Source: Verrucomicrobiia bacterium (GTDB taxonomy: Bacteria > Verrucomicrobiota > Verrucomicrobiia > JABWAM01). Taken from it: 64,000 nucleotides of DNA. Every line of letters begins with the position of its first letter. The first letter of the stretch is position 1. A model generated the notes under the pieces. That model made no database searches. It had not been told where the DNA came from and saw only the letters and a list, made by a program, of their open reading frames with translations. The position numbers and the translations under genes were made by a program. Shown one piece after another: positions 35,196 through 43,163 of this stretch. Location: contig JAQUAF010000002.1 of the NCBI GenBank assembly GCA_028687435.1, positions 1-64,000 of the forward strand, given 5' to 3'.

Positions 35196-36659
35196 ATGTT
35201 CAAGAATGTCACATTGCGATTTCGATTGGTGATGACCGGCATGACAATCATGTTTGCGCCGTTTATCATCATTCATGCCATGGTTTGCTATCAGAATGTC
35301 AGAACCCACCAGATTGTCGCGAAGGGGGTGGATGAGATTGCCACCAAGGGTGGGGAGCGCATATTGAAGGAAGTCAGCAGCCAGACATGGACAAGCATGT
35401 TCTGGCAGATCGGGTTTGATGTTCTCATTCAGGCGGCTGGCGCCATCTGCTGGTACAGGATCGCAACCCGGTTGAGCAACAGGATCAGCAGTTCAGTGGA
35501 TCAATTGGATCATGGCGCGCATCAGGTTTCGGTGGCGTCCAGCCAGGTTGCGTCAGCCAGCCAATCCCTGGCGGAGGGCGCCGGACAACAGGCGGCGTCC
35601 CTTGAAGAAACGAGCGCCGCATTGGAGGAGATGTCGAGCATGACATCCCATAATTCACACAGCGCGCAGAAAGCCAGGGAATTGGCCGATCAATCGCAGA
35701 AGGCGGCTGATTCCGGCGCGGGCGACATGAGGGAGATGAGTGTCGGCGTGGACGAGATTGAGAAATCGGTTCAGGGGATGCTGGTTTCGGTGGACGCCAT
35801 CCGGGCTTCGAGTAACGAAATGAACCGCGCGATGGATGCCATCCGGGCTTCGAGCGATGATATTTCCAAGATCATCAAGACGATTGATGAAATAGCCTTT
35901 CAGACCAATATCCTGGCCTTGAATGCCGCCGTGGAGGCGGCCCGGGCGGGAGAGGCGGGCATGGGATTTGCCGTGGTGGCTGACGAGGTCCGGAACCTGG
36001 CCCAGCGCAGCGCCCAGGCAGCCCGTGAAACAACCGACAAGATTGAAGGTTCCATCCGTCGCAGCCAGGAGGGCGTGCAGATCAGCGGCAAGGTGGCCCA
36101 GAATCTTCAGGAGATTGTCCGGCGAACCAATCAGGTGAGTCAGAATCTTCAGGAAATCGTGGCCAAGGAAAAACGGGTGGAGTCCAGCCTTGCAAGCATT
36201 GTGGAAAAAACCCGGCAGGTGGATGAATTGACAGGCGAAGTGGCGGTGGCTTCCAAGGAACAGAGCAAAGGGGTCACCCAAATCGCGGAATCCGTCGTGC
36301 ATGTGGACAAGGTGACCCAGTCCAATGCCGCGGCGGCGCAACAGACCGCAAATGCCGCGGAATCTCTCAGCGGCCAGGCGTTGCATCTTAAAAAAGCCGT
36401 GGATGAACTCCTTCTGCTGGTGGATGGCCGGTTGAATGCGCGGGGGGGGGCCGAAAAACGCGAAACAGATGTTGAGTTGCCATTGCCAACGCCGCCTGTT
36501 CGCAAGGTGACCGTGACCGTGCATGCCGGGAAAAATGAGGAGACAGGCAGGACGGCCATGGCTTGCCCGGGCAGGAAGGGGCCTGCCTTGCTGACCGGGA
36601 CGAGAAAAAAGAAGGCCACGGGTGAAATCCCCACGGATGACCATTTTCGCGATTTTTAA
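35196..36659 (+). CDS. Methyl-accepting chemotaxis protein with short sensor loop
   Basis: A 487-residue receptor. Two membrane helices (about 8-30 and 64-86) flank an unusually short external loop of about 35 residues with no recognisable ligand domain, and no clear HAMP follows. A long coiled coil leads into the conserved hairpin [23 protein letters not shown] and [20 protein letters not shown], the CheA/CheW contact tip. Methylatable Gln/Glu pairs occur in [12 protein letters not shown]. The C-terminus is a basic tail without a CheR pentapeptide. It probably senses a cytoplasmic or membrane cue. GGGAG supports 35196; an ATG two codons earlier is possible. Forms a unit with cheW. Confidence 0.92.
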   Translation: MFKNVTLRFRLVMTGMTIMFAPFIIIHAMVCYQNVRTHQIVAKGVDEIATKGGERILKEVSSQTWTSMFWQIGFDVLIQAAGAICWYRIATRLSNRISSSVDQLDHGAHQVSVASSQVASASQSLAEGAGQQAASLEETSAALEEMSSMTSHNSHSAQKARELADQSQKAADSGAGDMREMSVGVDEIEKSVQGMLVSVDAIRASSNEMNRAMDAIRASSDDISKIIKTIDEIAFQTNILALNAAVEAARAGEAGMGFAVVADEVRNLAQRSAQAARETTDKIEGSIRRSQEGVQISGKVAQNLQEIVRRTNQVSQNLQEIVAKEKRVESSLASIVEKTRQVDELTGEVAVASKEQSKGVTQIAESVVHVDKVTQSNAAAAQQTANAAESLSGQALHLKKAVDELLLLVDGRLNARGGAEKRETDVELPLPTPPVRKVTVTVHAGKNEETGRTAMACPGRKGPALLTGTRKKKATGEIPTDDHFRDF

Positions 36660-36676
36660 TTTGAAAGGAGATCATC

Positions 36677-37270
36677 ATGCCCATGACATTGCCTGAACTT
36701 CCTTATGCGAAAGAGGCGCTGGCGCCTGTCATCAGCGCCAACACCCTCGATTTTCACCGCGGCAAACACCATAACGCCTATGTCGTCAATGGCAACAAGC
36801 TGCTTGCCGGGACTGAGTTTGAAAAAATGGACGCCGAAGCCATCATGCGCAAAACAGCGGGAGATCCTGCCAGGGCCGGTATTTTCAACAATGTGGCGCA
36901 GGCGTGGAACCATGCTTTTTACTGGAAATGCATGAAACCGGGCGGAGGCGGCCGTCCCACCGGGCTCATTGCGGCCAGAATTGCGGAATCCTTTGGCGGG
37001 TATGAAAAGTTTGCCGAGGAATTCAAGACGGCGGGCGCCACCCAGTTTGGAAGCGGCTGGGCGTGGCTGGTGCTGGCGGACGGAAAGCTGCAAGTGGTCA
37101 AAACCCCAAATGCCGACACCCCTCTGGTGCGCGGACAAAAACCCCTGCTGACGGTGGATGTTTGGGAACATGCCTATTATCTGGATTACCAGAACCGGCG
37201 TCCCGATTATCTTGCCGCTTTTGTTGAGAAGTTGATCAACTGGGATTTTGTCAATTCCCAACTGGCTTGA
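36677..37270 (+). CDS. sodB: Superoxide dismutase, iron type
   Basis: A 197-residue Fe/Mn superoxide dismutase converting superoxide to H2O2 and O2 in the cytoplasm. Metal ligands are H27 (DFHRGKHH), H79 (WNHAFYW), D161 and H165 (DVWEHAYY). Gln75 in AQAWNH marks the iron rather than manganese subgroup. AAAGGAGATCATC before the ATG is a strong ribosome site. The kinase gene begins 20 bases downstream. Presence implies some oxygen exposure. Confidence 0.95.
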   Translation: MPMTLPELPYAKEALAPVISANTLDFHRGKHHNAYVVNGNKLLAGTEFEKMDAEAIMRKTAGDPARAGIFNNVAQAWNHAFYWKCMKPGGGGRPTGLIAARIAESFGGYEKFAEEFKTAGATQFGSGWAWLVLADGKLQVVKTPNADTPLVRGQKPLLTVDVWEHAYYLDYQNRRPDYLAAFVEKLINWDFVNSQLA

Positions 37271-37289
37271 GGCGGCGGCGGGCGAACTT

Positions 37290-39839
37290 GTGAGCGCGCA
37301 AACCGAAGATCCATTGGTGGGCCAGGTGGTTGGCCCTTATCGAATCAGCCGTCGTGTGGGTGAAGGGGGGATGGGGGTGGTTTATCTGGCCGAGCATACC
37401 ACGCTCGAACGCCCGGCCGCCATCAAGTTCCTTTCGCCCTCGTTGTTGCAGGACGCCGATTATGTTCAGCGTTTTTATCGCGAAGCCCGCATGGCTGCGC
37501 ATCTGGATCATCCTCATATTGTGGGGATTTATGACGCCGGGAAGTTCGACAACCGTCCTTATCTGGTGATGGAATTTGTGGAAGGGCAGGATTTGCGCCA
37601 ACGTCTGGAGCGTGAAACCCGGTTGGACATAAAGCTGACGGTGATCTTGTTGCGTCAGGCGGCCTCCGCCCTGGCTTATGCGCACAAACAGGGCATGGTG
37701 CACCGGGACATCAAACCGGCCAACATGTTGTTGGGCGGAAATGATCAATTGAAAATAGCGGATCTTGGACTGGCCAAGTTCCGGGGTGATCCGGATGGCG
37801 AACAAACTCAAAATGGAGGGATTGTGGGCACCCCCCATTACATGCCTCCGGAACTCATCCGCAATCCCAAATTGCTGGACGCCCGTTGTGATATTTACGC
37901 CTTGGGCGCCACCGCCTACCGGGTTGTGTCGGGAAGCACGCCCTATCGCGGATCCATCGCCTCCGAGATCATTTCCCAACGGCTGGCGGCGCCCCCCCCG
38001 CCGTTGAAAAGCGTGACGACCGGCGTTGACCCGCGGTTTTGCGAGATTGTGGATCGCATGATGGAAGGAATGCCGGAGCGCCGTTTTCAAAGCATGGAGG
38101 AGATCGAAGAGACTCTGGTCCAGTGGGAAAGCGGCAAATTCAAGGAGTCGTCAGCCATCCAGGTTTCCTCCGATGCGCCGCCGCCGCCCCAGGATGTTTT
38201 GGAATTGCTCAACAAACGCATGAGCGGGCGCCCGGATCTGCCTTCCCGTTCCGCCACCATCAACCGGATTGTCGCCATTTCGGAGAACCGGTCGGTGGAC
38301 GACCTGACCAATCTGATTCTCGGTGATTTCGGCCTGACCAACAAGATTCTGCGGCTTGTCAATACGGTTTACTACAATGCTTACGTGGGACGTGTCAGCA
38401 CCATTTCCCGCGCCATCCTTGTTTTGGGGATCGAACAGATCAAGGGAATCGCGTTGTCCCTGTTGCTTTTCGAAAGTTTGCAGGACAAAAACACCGCGGA
38501 TGAGGTGAGGTCAGCATGCGCCCGTTCGTTTGTCGCGGGGCAGATATCCCGGGATATTGCGCGTCAGGCCGGGTTTGCCAATCTTGAGGAAGCCTTTGTT
38601 TGTTCGGCTTTTCACAATCTTGGCAAGGTGCTGGCATCCTTTTATCTGGCGGAGTTTCACACCCGGATCCGGCAGTTGGTGGAATTGCAGGGACTGCATT
38701 GGGAGGAGGCTGCGTCCAAGGTGCTGGGCATGTCGTTTGAGCAATTGGGGATTCGCATTGCCGAACAATGGCAGTTGCCGGCGCAGGTGATTCACGCGAT
38801 GAAATGCCTGCCGCCGGGTACGGTGCCTCCGCCGGAGAATGAGGCGGATCAGTTGCGTGCCATTGCCTGTTTTTCAGGGGAGCTTTGCACCGTGGTGGAA
38901 AGCGCGGGGTTTGATTCTGAACATGCCCAGGCCGCGTGCGCGGAAATCGCCCTGCGCTATGAACAATGCCTGCCGGTTTCGTCCGCCTCGGTCATCAAAA
39001 CGATCAAAACCTCGGCCGAGGAAGTGCAGCAGGTGGCCCGCAAATTGAATATCCCCCTGGGCGACAACCCGCTTCTCAACAAGGTCCGCAATTTTTCCAA
39101 TGTGGTGGAGGGAAAGCCGCCTGTTGTCCCGCCGCCGGCTGCCGTTTATCCGGGGCCGGTTGCTTCGATGGCCGCCGCGGCGAAGTCCGTTTCGCCTGCC
39201 GACAACCTGCCGTCCTCCCTGATTGTGGAGCCTGTGACTCCATCTGGAGCGCAGGAGAAAACCCACGTGCCGGCCGGCGTCAGCGCCATGGATGACATGT
39301 TTTTGCCGGCGACCGAGGAGCCTTTGATGGATCCGGATCGAATTCTGGAGCAGGGAATCCAGGATGTGACCCACTGTTTGACGGAGGATTCACCGATGAA
39401 TGACATCCTGCGCATGATTCTGGAGGTCATATTCCGGGCAATGAATTTTCACCAGGTTATTTTTTGCATCAAAAATATGAGCACGTTGCAGATCGAGGGA
39501 CGCTACGGTTTGGGACCGGACGTGCAATCGGTTCTGCCATCATTTAAGTTTTTGTTGGGCGGCAAGGAGGATATTTTCAATTTTGCCCTGTCCGAGGGAT
39601 CGGATTTGATCGTGCCCGACATCAAGGATAAAAAAGTTGAGAATTTCATCCCCCCCTGGTATGCGCGCATGATTTCAGCCCAGACCTTTGTGGTGTTGCC
39701 GTTGTTGATCCGGCAGACCCCCATCGGGCTCATCTACATGGATAAATTGAAGGCGGATGGCATTGTCATCACTCCGGCCCGGCTCAATCACATGCGAACT
39801 TTGCGCAATCAGGGCATACTGGCCATTCGCAAGAAATGA
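37290..39839 (+). CDS. Ser/Thr protein kinase fused to HDOD and GAF domains
   Basis: An 849-residue signalling protein. Residues about 15-275 are a PknB-like kinase with all key residues: VGEGGMGVVY, AIKFL, HRDIKPANMLL, ADLGLAK (DLG instead of DFG) and GTPHYMPPE. Residues about 300-560 are an HDOD domain (LPSRSATINRIVAISENRSV, ILRLVNTVYYNA, FVCSAFHNLGKVLASFY), which in other proteins binds regulators without phosphodiesterase activity. After a Pro-rich linker, residues about 690-845 form a GAF domain (FRAMNFHQVIFCIKN, FVVLPLLIRQTPIGLIYMDK). GTG at 37290 is chosen; a TTG at 37248 inside sodB is unlikely. No membrane helix, so cytoplasmic. Confidence 0.9.
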   Translation: MSAQTEDPLVGQVVGPYRISRRVGEGGMGVVYLAEHTTLERPAAIKFLSPSLLQDADYVQRFYREARMAAHLDHPHIVGIYDAGKFDNRPYLVMEFVEGQDLRQRLERETRLDIKLTVILLRQAASALAYAHKQGMVHRDIKPANMLLGGNDQLKIADLGLAKFRGDPDGEQTQNGGIVGTPHYMPPELIRNPKLLDARCDIYALGATAYRVVSGSTPYRGSIASEIISQRLAAPPPPLKSVTTGVDPRFCEIVDRMMEGMPERRFQSMEEIEETLVQWESGKFKESSAIQVSSDAPPPPQDVLELLNKRMSGRPDLPSRSATINRIVAISENRSVDDLTNLILGDFGLTNKILRLVNTVYYNAYVGRVSTISRAILVLGIEQIKGIALSLLLFESLQDKNTADEVRSACARSFVAGQISRDIARQAGFANLEEAFVCSAFHNLGKVLASFYLAEFHTRIRQLVELQGLHWEEAASKVLGMSFEQLGIRIAEQWQLPAQVIHAMKCLPPGTVPPPENEADQLRAIACFSGELCTVVESAGFDSEHAQAACAEIALRYEQCLPVSSASVIKTIKTSAEEVQQVARKLNIPLGDNPLLNKVRNFSNVVEGKPPVVPPPAAVYPGPVASMAAAAKSVSPADNLPSSLIVEPVTPSGAQEKTHVPAGVSAMDDMFLPATEEPLMDPDRILEQGIQDVTHCLTEDSPMNDILRMILEVIFRAMNFHQVIFCIKNMSTLQIEGRYGLGPDVQSVLPSFKFLLGGKEDIFNFALSEGSDLIVPDIKDKKVENFIPPWYARMISAQTFVVLPLLIRQTPIGLIYMDKLKADGIVITPARLNHMRTLRNQGILAIRKK

Positions 39840-40051
39840 CGGGAACTGGCGCCGGATGTTCCGTTTGTTTTGGACGATTGCAACCACCGGGTGGCGCATA
39901 TGCATGATGGCGCCTGATTTTGCAAGAGCTTCTTACGTTTGTTTTTTGCTTTTATCATTTTTTGGGTGTACGTTTTGACAAGTAGTTTTTCAGTTGGAGG
40001 GATGCCGGTGAATTTGCCCGATATGATCATTATTCCGGTTGGGAGGGCGAA

Positions 40052-40786
40052 ATGATAATTTCGCGTTCCTTGGGGCCGGGTATTGCCTTGGTTCGCAAAC
40101 CGGGTTCCGCTGATGCAGAGGATACCCAGTTGGTATCGCAGGGACAAAAGATAATTTCAAAACCCGTTGTTGCGCAAGAGGTTGTGTCAAATGAGCGTTC
40201 GGTGGCGAACACATGGATGGTCTTGATTGAAGAACGGTTTCAGTCTTTTTGGGCTCCGTTTTGGCTGTTGGGGGGTGTTTTATTGGCAGGGCTGATTTTT
40301 TTGGGGGGGTGGCATTGGATTGGCAAACATCGGCAGGTTTATGTGAAAGTGGCGCAGAACGTGGCGGTTTACAGCCAGCGGCCGCCCACATCATTGTTGA
40401 GCCAGTTTCGCCAGCAACGATCCCAACGATATCAGGTTTTGGAAACCGTGTTGGAAGATGCCATTCATTATGACCGTCTTTATCAGGGGCTGCCCTTGGG
40501 CGCTCCCAAGCAACGGGCGCTGGCCATGGTGGATTCCTTCCGGTTATTGCAGCGTCTTTTGGGAATGGAAATAAACGAAAGCCTTTTTTTGCCATGGGAA
40601 CTGGCTCAACGTCCGCATTTGGAAAAAAAATTGTGCCGGATGGAGCAAGCGGTGATTGCCCGTCCGTCGTTTTCCATCTTTGGAGGCGGCAAAGAGGATG
40701 CCGGTGAGAATAAGAGCAGCGGCTTGATGGATTGGCTGCTTTCCCGATCAACCCTTTCGTCCTGTGTCGCGCCGATGACCTTTTGA
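40052..40786 (+). CDS. Hypothetical single-pass membrane protein
   Basis: A 244-residue protein of unknown function. GGGAGG five bases before the ATG at 40052 supports the start. Residues 1-66 are predicted cytoplasmic, one membrane helix lies at about 68-91 (FWLLGGVLLAGLIFLGGWHW), and the remainder (LLSQFRQQRSQRYQVLETVL, LAMVDSFRLLQRLLGMEI) is helical. No enzymatic motif is visible. It is alone between the kinase gene and the convergent heat-shock genes, 212 bases after the former. Confidence 0.65.
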   Translation: MIISRSLGPGIALVRKPGSADAEDTQLVSQGQKIISKPVVAQEVVSNERSVANTWMVLIEERFQSFWAPFWLLGGVLLAGLIFLGGWHWIGKHRQVYVKVAQNVAVYSQRPPTSLLSQFRQQRSQRYQVLETVLEDAIHYDRLYQGLPLGAPKQRALAMVDSFRLLQRLLGMEINESLFLPWELAQRPHLEKKLCRMEQAVIARPSFSIFGGGKEDAGENKSSGLMDWLLSRSTLSSCVAPMTF

Positions 40787-40814
40787 GAGGATTTTTTCCG
40801 CTTGGTCCAGCGTC

Positions 40815-40931
40815 GGGCGGTTTGAAAACCGCCCGGCTTCATGCGGGGCGTCTTTTGCCGGGAGCGCAAACATCGAACGCCGATCATGCCCGGTTCAGCC
40901 GGGTTGGGAGCCGCCGGGAAACTGGCGGCTC
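40815..40931. repeat. Two strong hairpins in the convergent spacer
   Basis: GGGCGGTTT GA AAACCGCCC at 40815-40834 and GAGCCGCC (40908-40915) with GGCGGCTC (40924-40931). They lie between convergent gene ends (40786 and 40947) and may act as bidirectional transcript ends, but neither is followed by a T-run. Confidence 0.5.
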
Positions 40932-40946
40932 TACCTGGACGGCTCC

Positions 40947-41315
40947 TTAGTTGTAGTTCACCTCGATTTTGCGGGGTTTGACGTCCTCGGCCTTGCCCAG
41001 TTTCAGGGTCAGGATGCCGTTTTCGAACGAGGCATGGATGGATGCCCGGTTGATGTGATCTCCAAGGCTGAAAACGCGGCGGTAATGGTGGAGGGGAATT
41101 TCCCGCCAGACAGGTTCGCCTGATTCAGGTTTGATGTCGCGTTTGCCGTGGATGACCAGTTCGTCGCCATCGATGGAAACTTCCAGCCCGTTTTTATCCA
41201 CACCAGGCATTTCCGCTTCCACAAGAATGGCATCGTTGGTTTCGCAGATATTCACAGGCGGCGCCACGAAAACAGTGTCCGCCGTATTTGCTGTCATGGG
41301 AGATTGGTTTTCCAT
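40947..41315 (-). CDS. Hsp20/alpha-crystallin small heat-shock protein
   Basis: A 122-residue holdase chaperone. The alpha-crystallin domain spans most of the protein (APPVNICETNDAILVEAEMP through ELVIHGKRDI to SFENGILTLKLGKA), with a short N-terminus and the tail KPRKIEVNYN containing an IxV element. It would bind unfolded proteins without ATP. It follows the other hsp20 gene by 53 bases in the same orientation, so the two are probably co-transcribed; they are clearly different paralogues. Confidence 0.92.
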   Translation of the reverse strand: MENQSPMTANTADTVFVAPPVNICETNDAILVEAEMPGVDKNGLEVSIDGDELVIHGKRDIKPESGEPVWREIPLHHYRRVFSLGDHINRASIHASFENGILTLKLGKAEDVKPRKIEVNYN

Positions 41316-41368
41316 AGGTAATCCTTGTTTGGGTTGTTGGTTTTTGTTCGAGGGATTGAAGGGGTGTG

Positions 41369-41848
41369 TTATTTCACTTCCACTTCAATCTGGCGCGGTT
41401 TGGTCTCGGCTTTTTTGGGAAGGGTGATATCCAGAATGCCATCCTTGTAGCTGGCCTTGATTCCGCCGGCATCCACTGGCGACGGAAGGGCTATGGCACG
41501 GTGAAACTGGCCGTAAACCCGTTCCACACGATGATAGTTTTTGTCCTTGTGCTCGTGTTCGCGTTTTCGTTCGCCTTCCAGGATCAGGGTGTCACCTTGA
41601 ACGCTGACCTCAAAGTCCCCCTTCTTGAGTCCGGGGAGTTCCGTTTTCACGCGGATTTTGTCTTTATCCTCGTAAATGTTTACCGCTGGAGACCAGTTTC
41701 CTTCCAGCAAACCAAAAGCTCGGAATGCCTTGGCGGGATGCTGGCCGGTGGCCCAATCAAAGAAGTCGTCCAGTTCGCGATAGAGTTGTGAAAGCCCGCC
41801 AAAGGGTTGGAGGGCCCGTTGGGATGTTGGTTGTTTCATGAGTTGCAT
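41369..41848 (-). CDS. Hsp20/alpha-crystallin small heat-shock protein
   Basis: A 159-residue small heat-shock protein. A 45-residue N-terminal arm with an aromatic segment (LYRELDDFFDWATG) precedes the alpha-crystallin domain (PAVNIYEDKDKIRVKTELPG, DTLILEGERKREHEHK, SYKDGILDITLPKK) and the C-terminal IEVEV motif. AGGAG before the ATG at 41848 is a strong ribosome site and rejects longer starts. It is first of the hsp20 pair; its promoter should lie in 41849-41960. Confidence 0.92.
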   Translation of the reverse strand: MQLMKQPTSQRALQPFGGLSQLYRELDDFFDWATGQHPAKAFRAFGLLEGNWSPAVNIYEDKDKIRVKTELPGLKKGDFEVSVQGDTLILEGERKREHEHKDKNYHRVERVYGQFHRAIALPSPVDAGGIKASYKDGILDITLPKKAETKPRQIEVEVK

Positions 41849-41960
41849 AGAGGTTCTCCTTTCTGGAGGACTGCTATGCAAACCGGATGCCAAGGTTTTG
41901 CTAATGGTTTTATCGGGGAAAAAATGAGCGGCAGGGAGAAGACTTGGGAAAAAATGGATA

Positions 41961-41988
41961 AAAATGACACATGAGACTGTGTCATTTT
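41961..41988 (-). terminator. Rho-independent terminator after the TrpD-family gene
   Basis: On the minus strand AAAATGACAC, an 8-base loop and GTGTCATTTT are followed by TATCC. The 10-base arms are perfect and end in a T-run, 28 bases after the TrpD-family stop. It separates that gene from the hsp20 pair. Confidence 0.75.
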
Positions 41989-42015
41989 GACGCTTTTCCG
42001 GGAACGGGTTTTGAA

Positions 42016-43083
42016 TTACTCCGCGCCCTGGTATTCTTTGAGGCGTCGAAGTTTTTCCATGGCTTTTCCGGAAACCAGTGCTTGGCGCGACATCTCCACA
42101 CCTTGACGATAATCTTTGGCGATGCCACCGGTGTAGAGGGCTGCCGCCGCATTCATGCAAAAGAAATCTGCGTGAGGTGAATCCAAATGTCCGTTTAATA
42201 CAGTCATGATCACCTGCGCATTGGCGGCTGCTGTTTTGTGGCTGGCGATTTTGTCAAAATCGACCTGTTTCAAACCGAAATCGGATGGTGTCACCTCGTA
42301 CACGTTGATTTTGCCCTCCCGTAATTCGACCACTCTTGTTGGTCCGGCCAGGGAGAATTCATCCATTCCCTGGCAGGGTGAAATTCCATCCGCCATGCCA
42401 TAGGGCGCCAGCGCCACCTTCATGCCGATTTCGCGCAACACTTCGATCAGTTGGTCGCAAACCTTGGGCGCGTAAGCGCCGATGACGATTCGATCCGTTT
42501 GGGGGCAGGGACGGGTCAGGGGGCCGATGATGTTGAATGCCGAGGTGAATCTCATGGACTTGATCAATCGCGCCCACCCGGATTGCAGAAAAGCCTCGCC
42601 CGGCAGGTAACATATGCCTTGTTCGCGAAGACAACGCTCCGCCTGCGAAAGCGGCGCGTTGAGATCGATTCCCAGGATCTCCAGGATGTCTGAGGCGCCC
42701 GACACGCCAGTCACCAATCTTGCGCCTTTTTTGGCCATGGGAAGGCCGCATGCTGCGGCGATCAAACAGGCCGGAGTTGAGCAATTGATGGTTTTTAACG
42801 TGTCCGACCCTGTTCCAACAATGTCGCAAACCGGTCCTGTCAATTGCGAATTGATTTTTGCCGTGTCGAACCGATCCAGCGCATCCCAAGCGCCCGACAA
42901 TTCCACGGTCGTTGGTCCTCGCGCGAAGTGAGCCATGAGAAATGCGCCTTGTTGCAATTCGGGTTGTTCATTGAGGATCACCTGCCGGTACGCCTCGCAG
43001 GATTCCTCCCGGGTCATGGTTTTTCCGCGCACAATTTCGCAGATCAAATGTCCGAAGGAGCGCCATTGTGTTTCAGCAGTCAT
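42016..43083 (-). CDS. Divergent TrpD-family (glycosyltransferase family 3) phosphoribosyltransferase
   Basis: A 355-residue protein with the anthranilate phosphoribosyltransferase fold: an N-terminal helical domain (about 1-75) and the alpha/beta domain opening with the PRPP loop CDIVGTGSDTLKTINCSTPA. The Mg2+-binding Asp-Glu is kept in GMDEFSLAGPT. The anthranilate-site motif KHGNR is replaced by KKGAR and the usual HPAM...VR region by SGWARLIKSMRFTSAFN, so the acceptor is probably not anthranilate. No other trp gene is near. It follows a zinc alcohol dehydrogenase gene by 71 bases and ends at a terminator. Confidence 0.75.
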   Translation of the reverse strand: MTAETQWRSFGHLICEIVRGKTMTREESCEAYRQVILNEQPELQQGAFLMAHFARGPTTVELSGAWDALDRFDTAKINSQLTGPVCDIVGTGSDTLKTINCSTPACLIAAACGLPMAKKGARLVTGVSGASDILEILGIDLNAPLSQAERCLREQGICYLPGEAFLQSGWARLIKSMRFTSAFNIIGPLTRPCPQTDRIVIGAYAPKVCDQLIEVLREIGMKVALAPYGMADGISPCQGMDEFSLAGPTRVVELREGKINVYEVTPSDFGLKQVDFDKIASHKTAAANAQVIMTVLNGHLDSPHADFFCMNAAAALYTGGIAKDYRQGVEMSRQALVSGKAMEKLRRLKEYQGAE

Positions 43084-43089
43084 ATGAAA

Positions 43090-43163
43090 GGCTGAAGACT
43101 ATTGGACTGAAGGCTGAAGGGGAAGGGTAAAATATCTTCCGCCCACTTCAGTCCTCAGTCTTT
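43090..43163. repeat. CTGAAGG word repeat in the spacer after the alcohol dehydrogenase
   Basis: GGCTGAAGACTATTGGACTG and AAGGCTGAAGG at 43090-43121, with partially complementary ACTTCAGTCCTCAGTCTTT at 43145-43163. The dehydrogenase stop (43157-43155) lies inside the right part. It can fold into an imperfect hairpin around the dehydrogenase gene end. Confidence 0.5.

Noticed and set aside
39990-40751. A 253-codon minus-strand frame opposite the hypothetical membrane protein
   Set aside because: Low-complexity Pro/Lys-rich translation without ribosome site; the plus-strand gene has a GGGAGG site and a membrane helix.
40815-40834. GGGCGGTTT hairpin as a rho-independent terminator
   Set aside because: Good stem but a two-base loop and no T-run on either strand, so kept only as an unclassified hairpin.
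42016-43083. Calling this gene trpD
   Set aside because: Acceptor-site motifs are replaced and no tryptophan genes are near; only the family name is justified.
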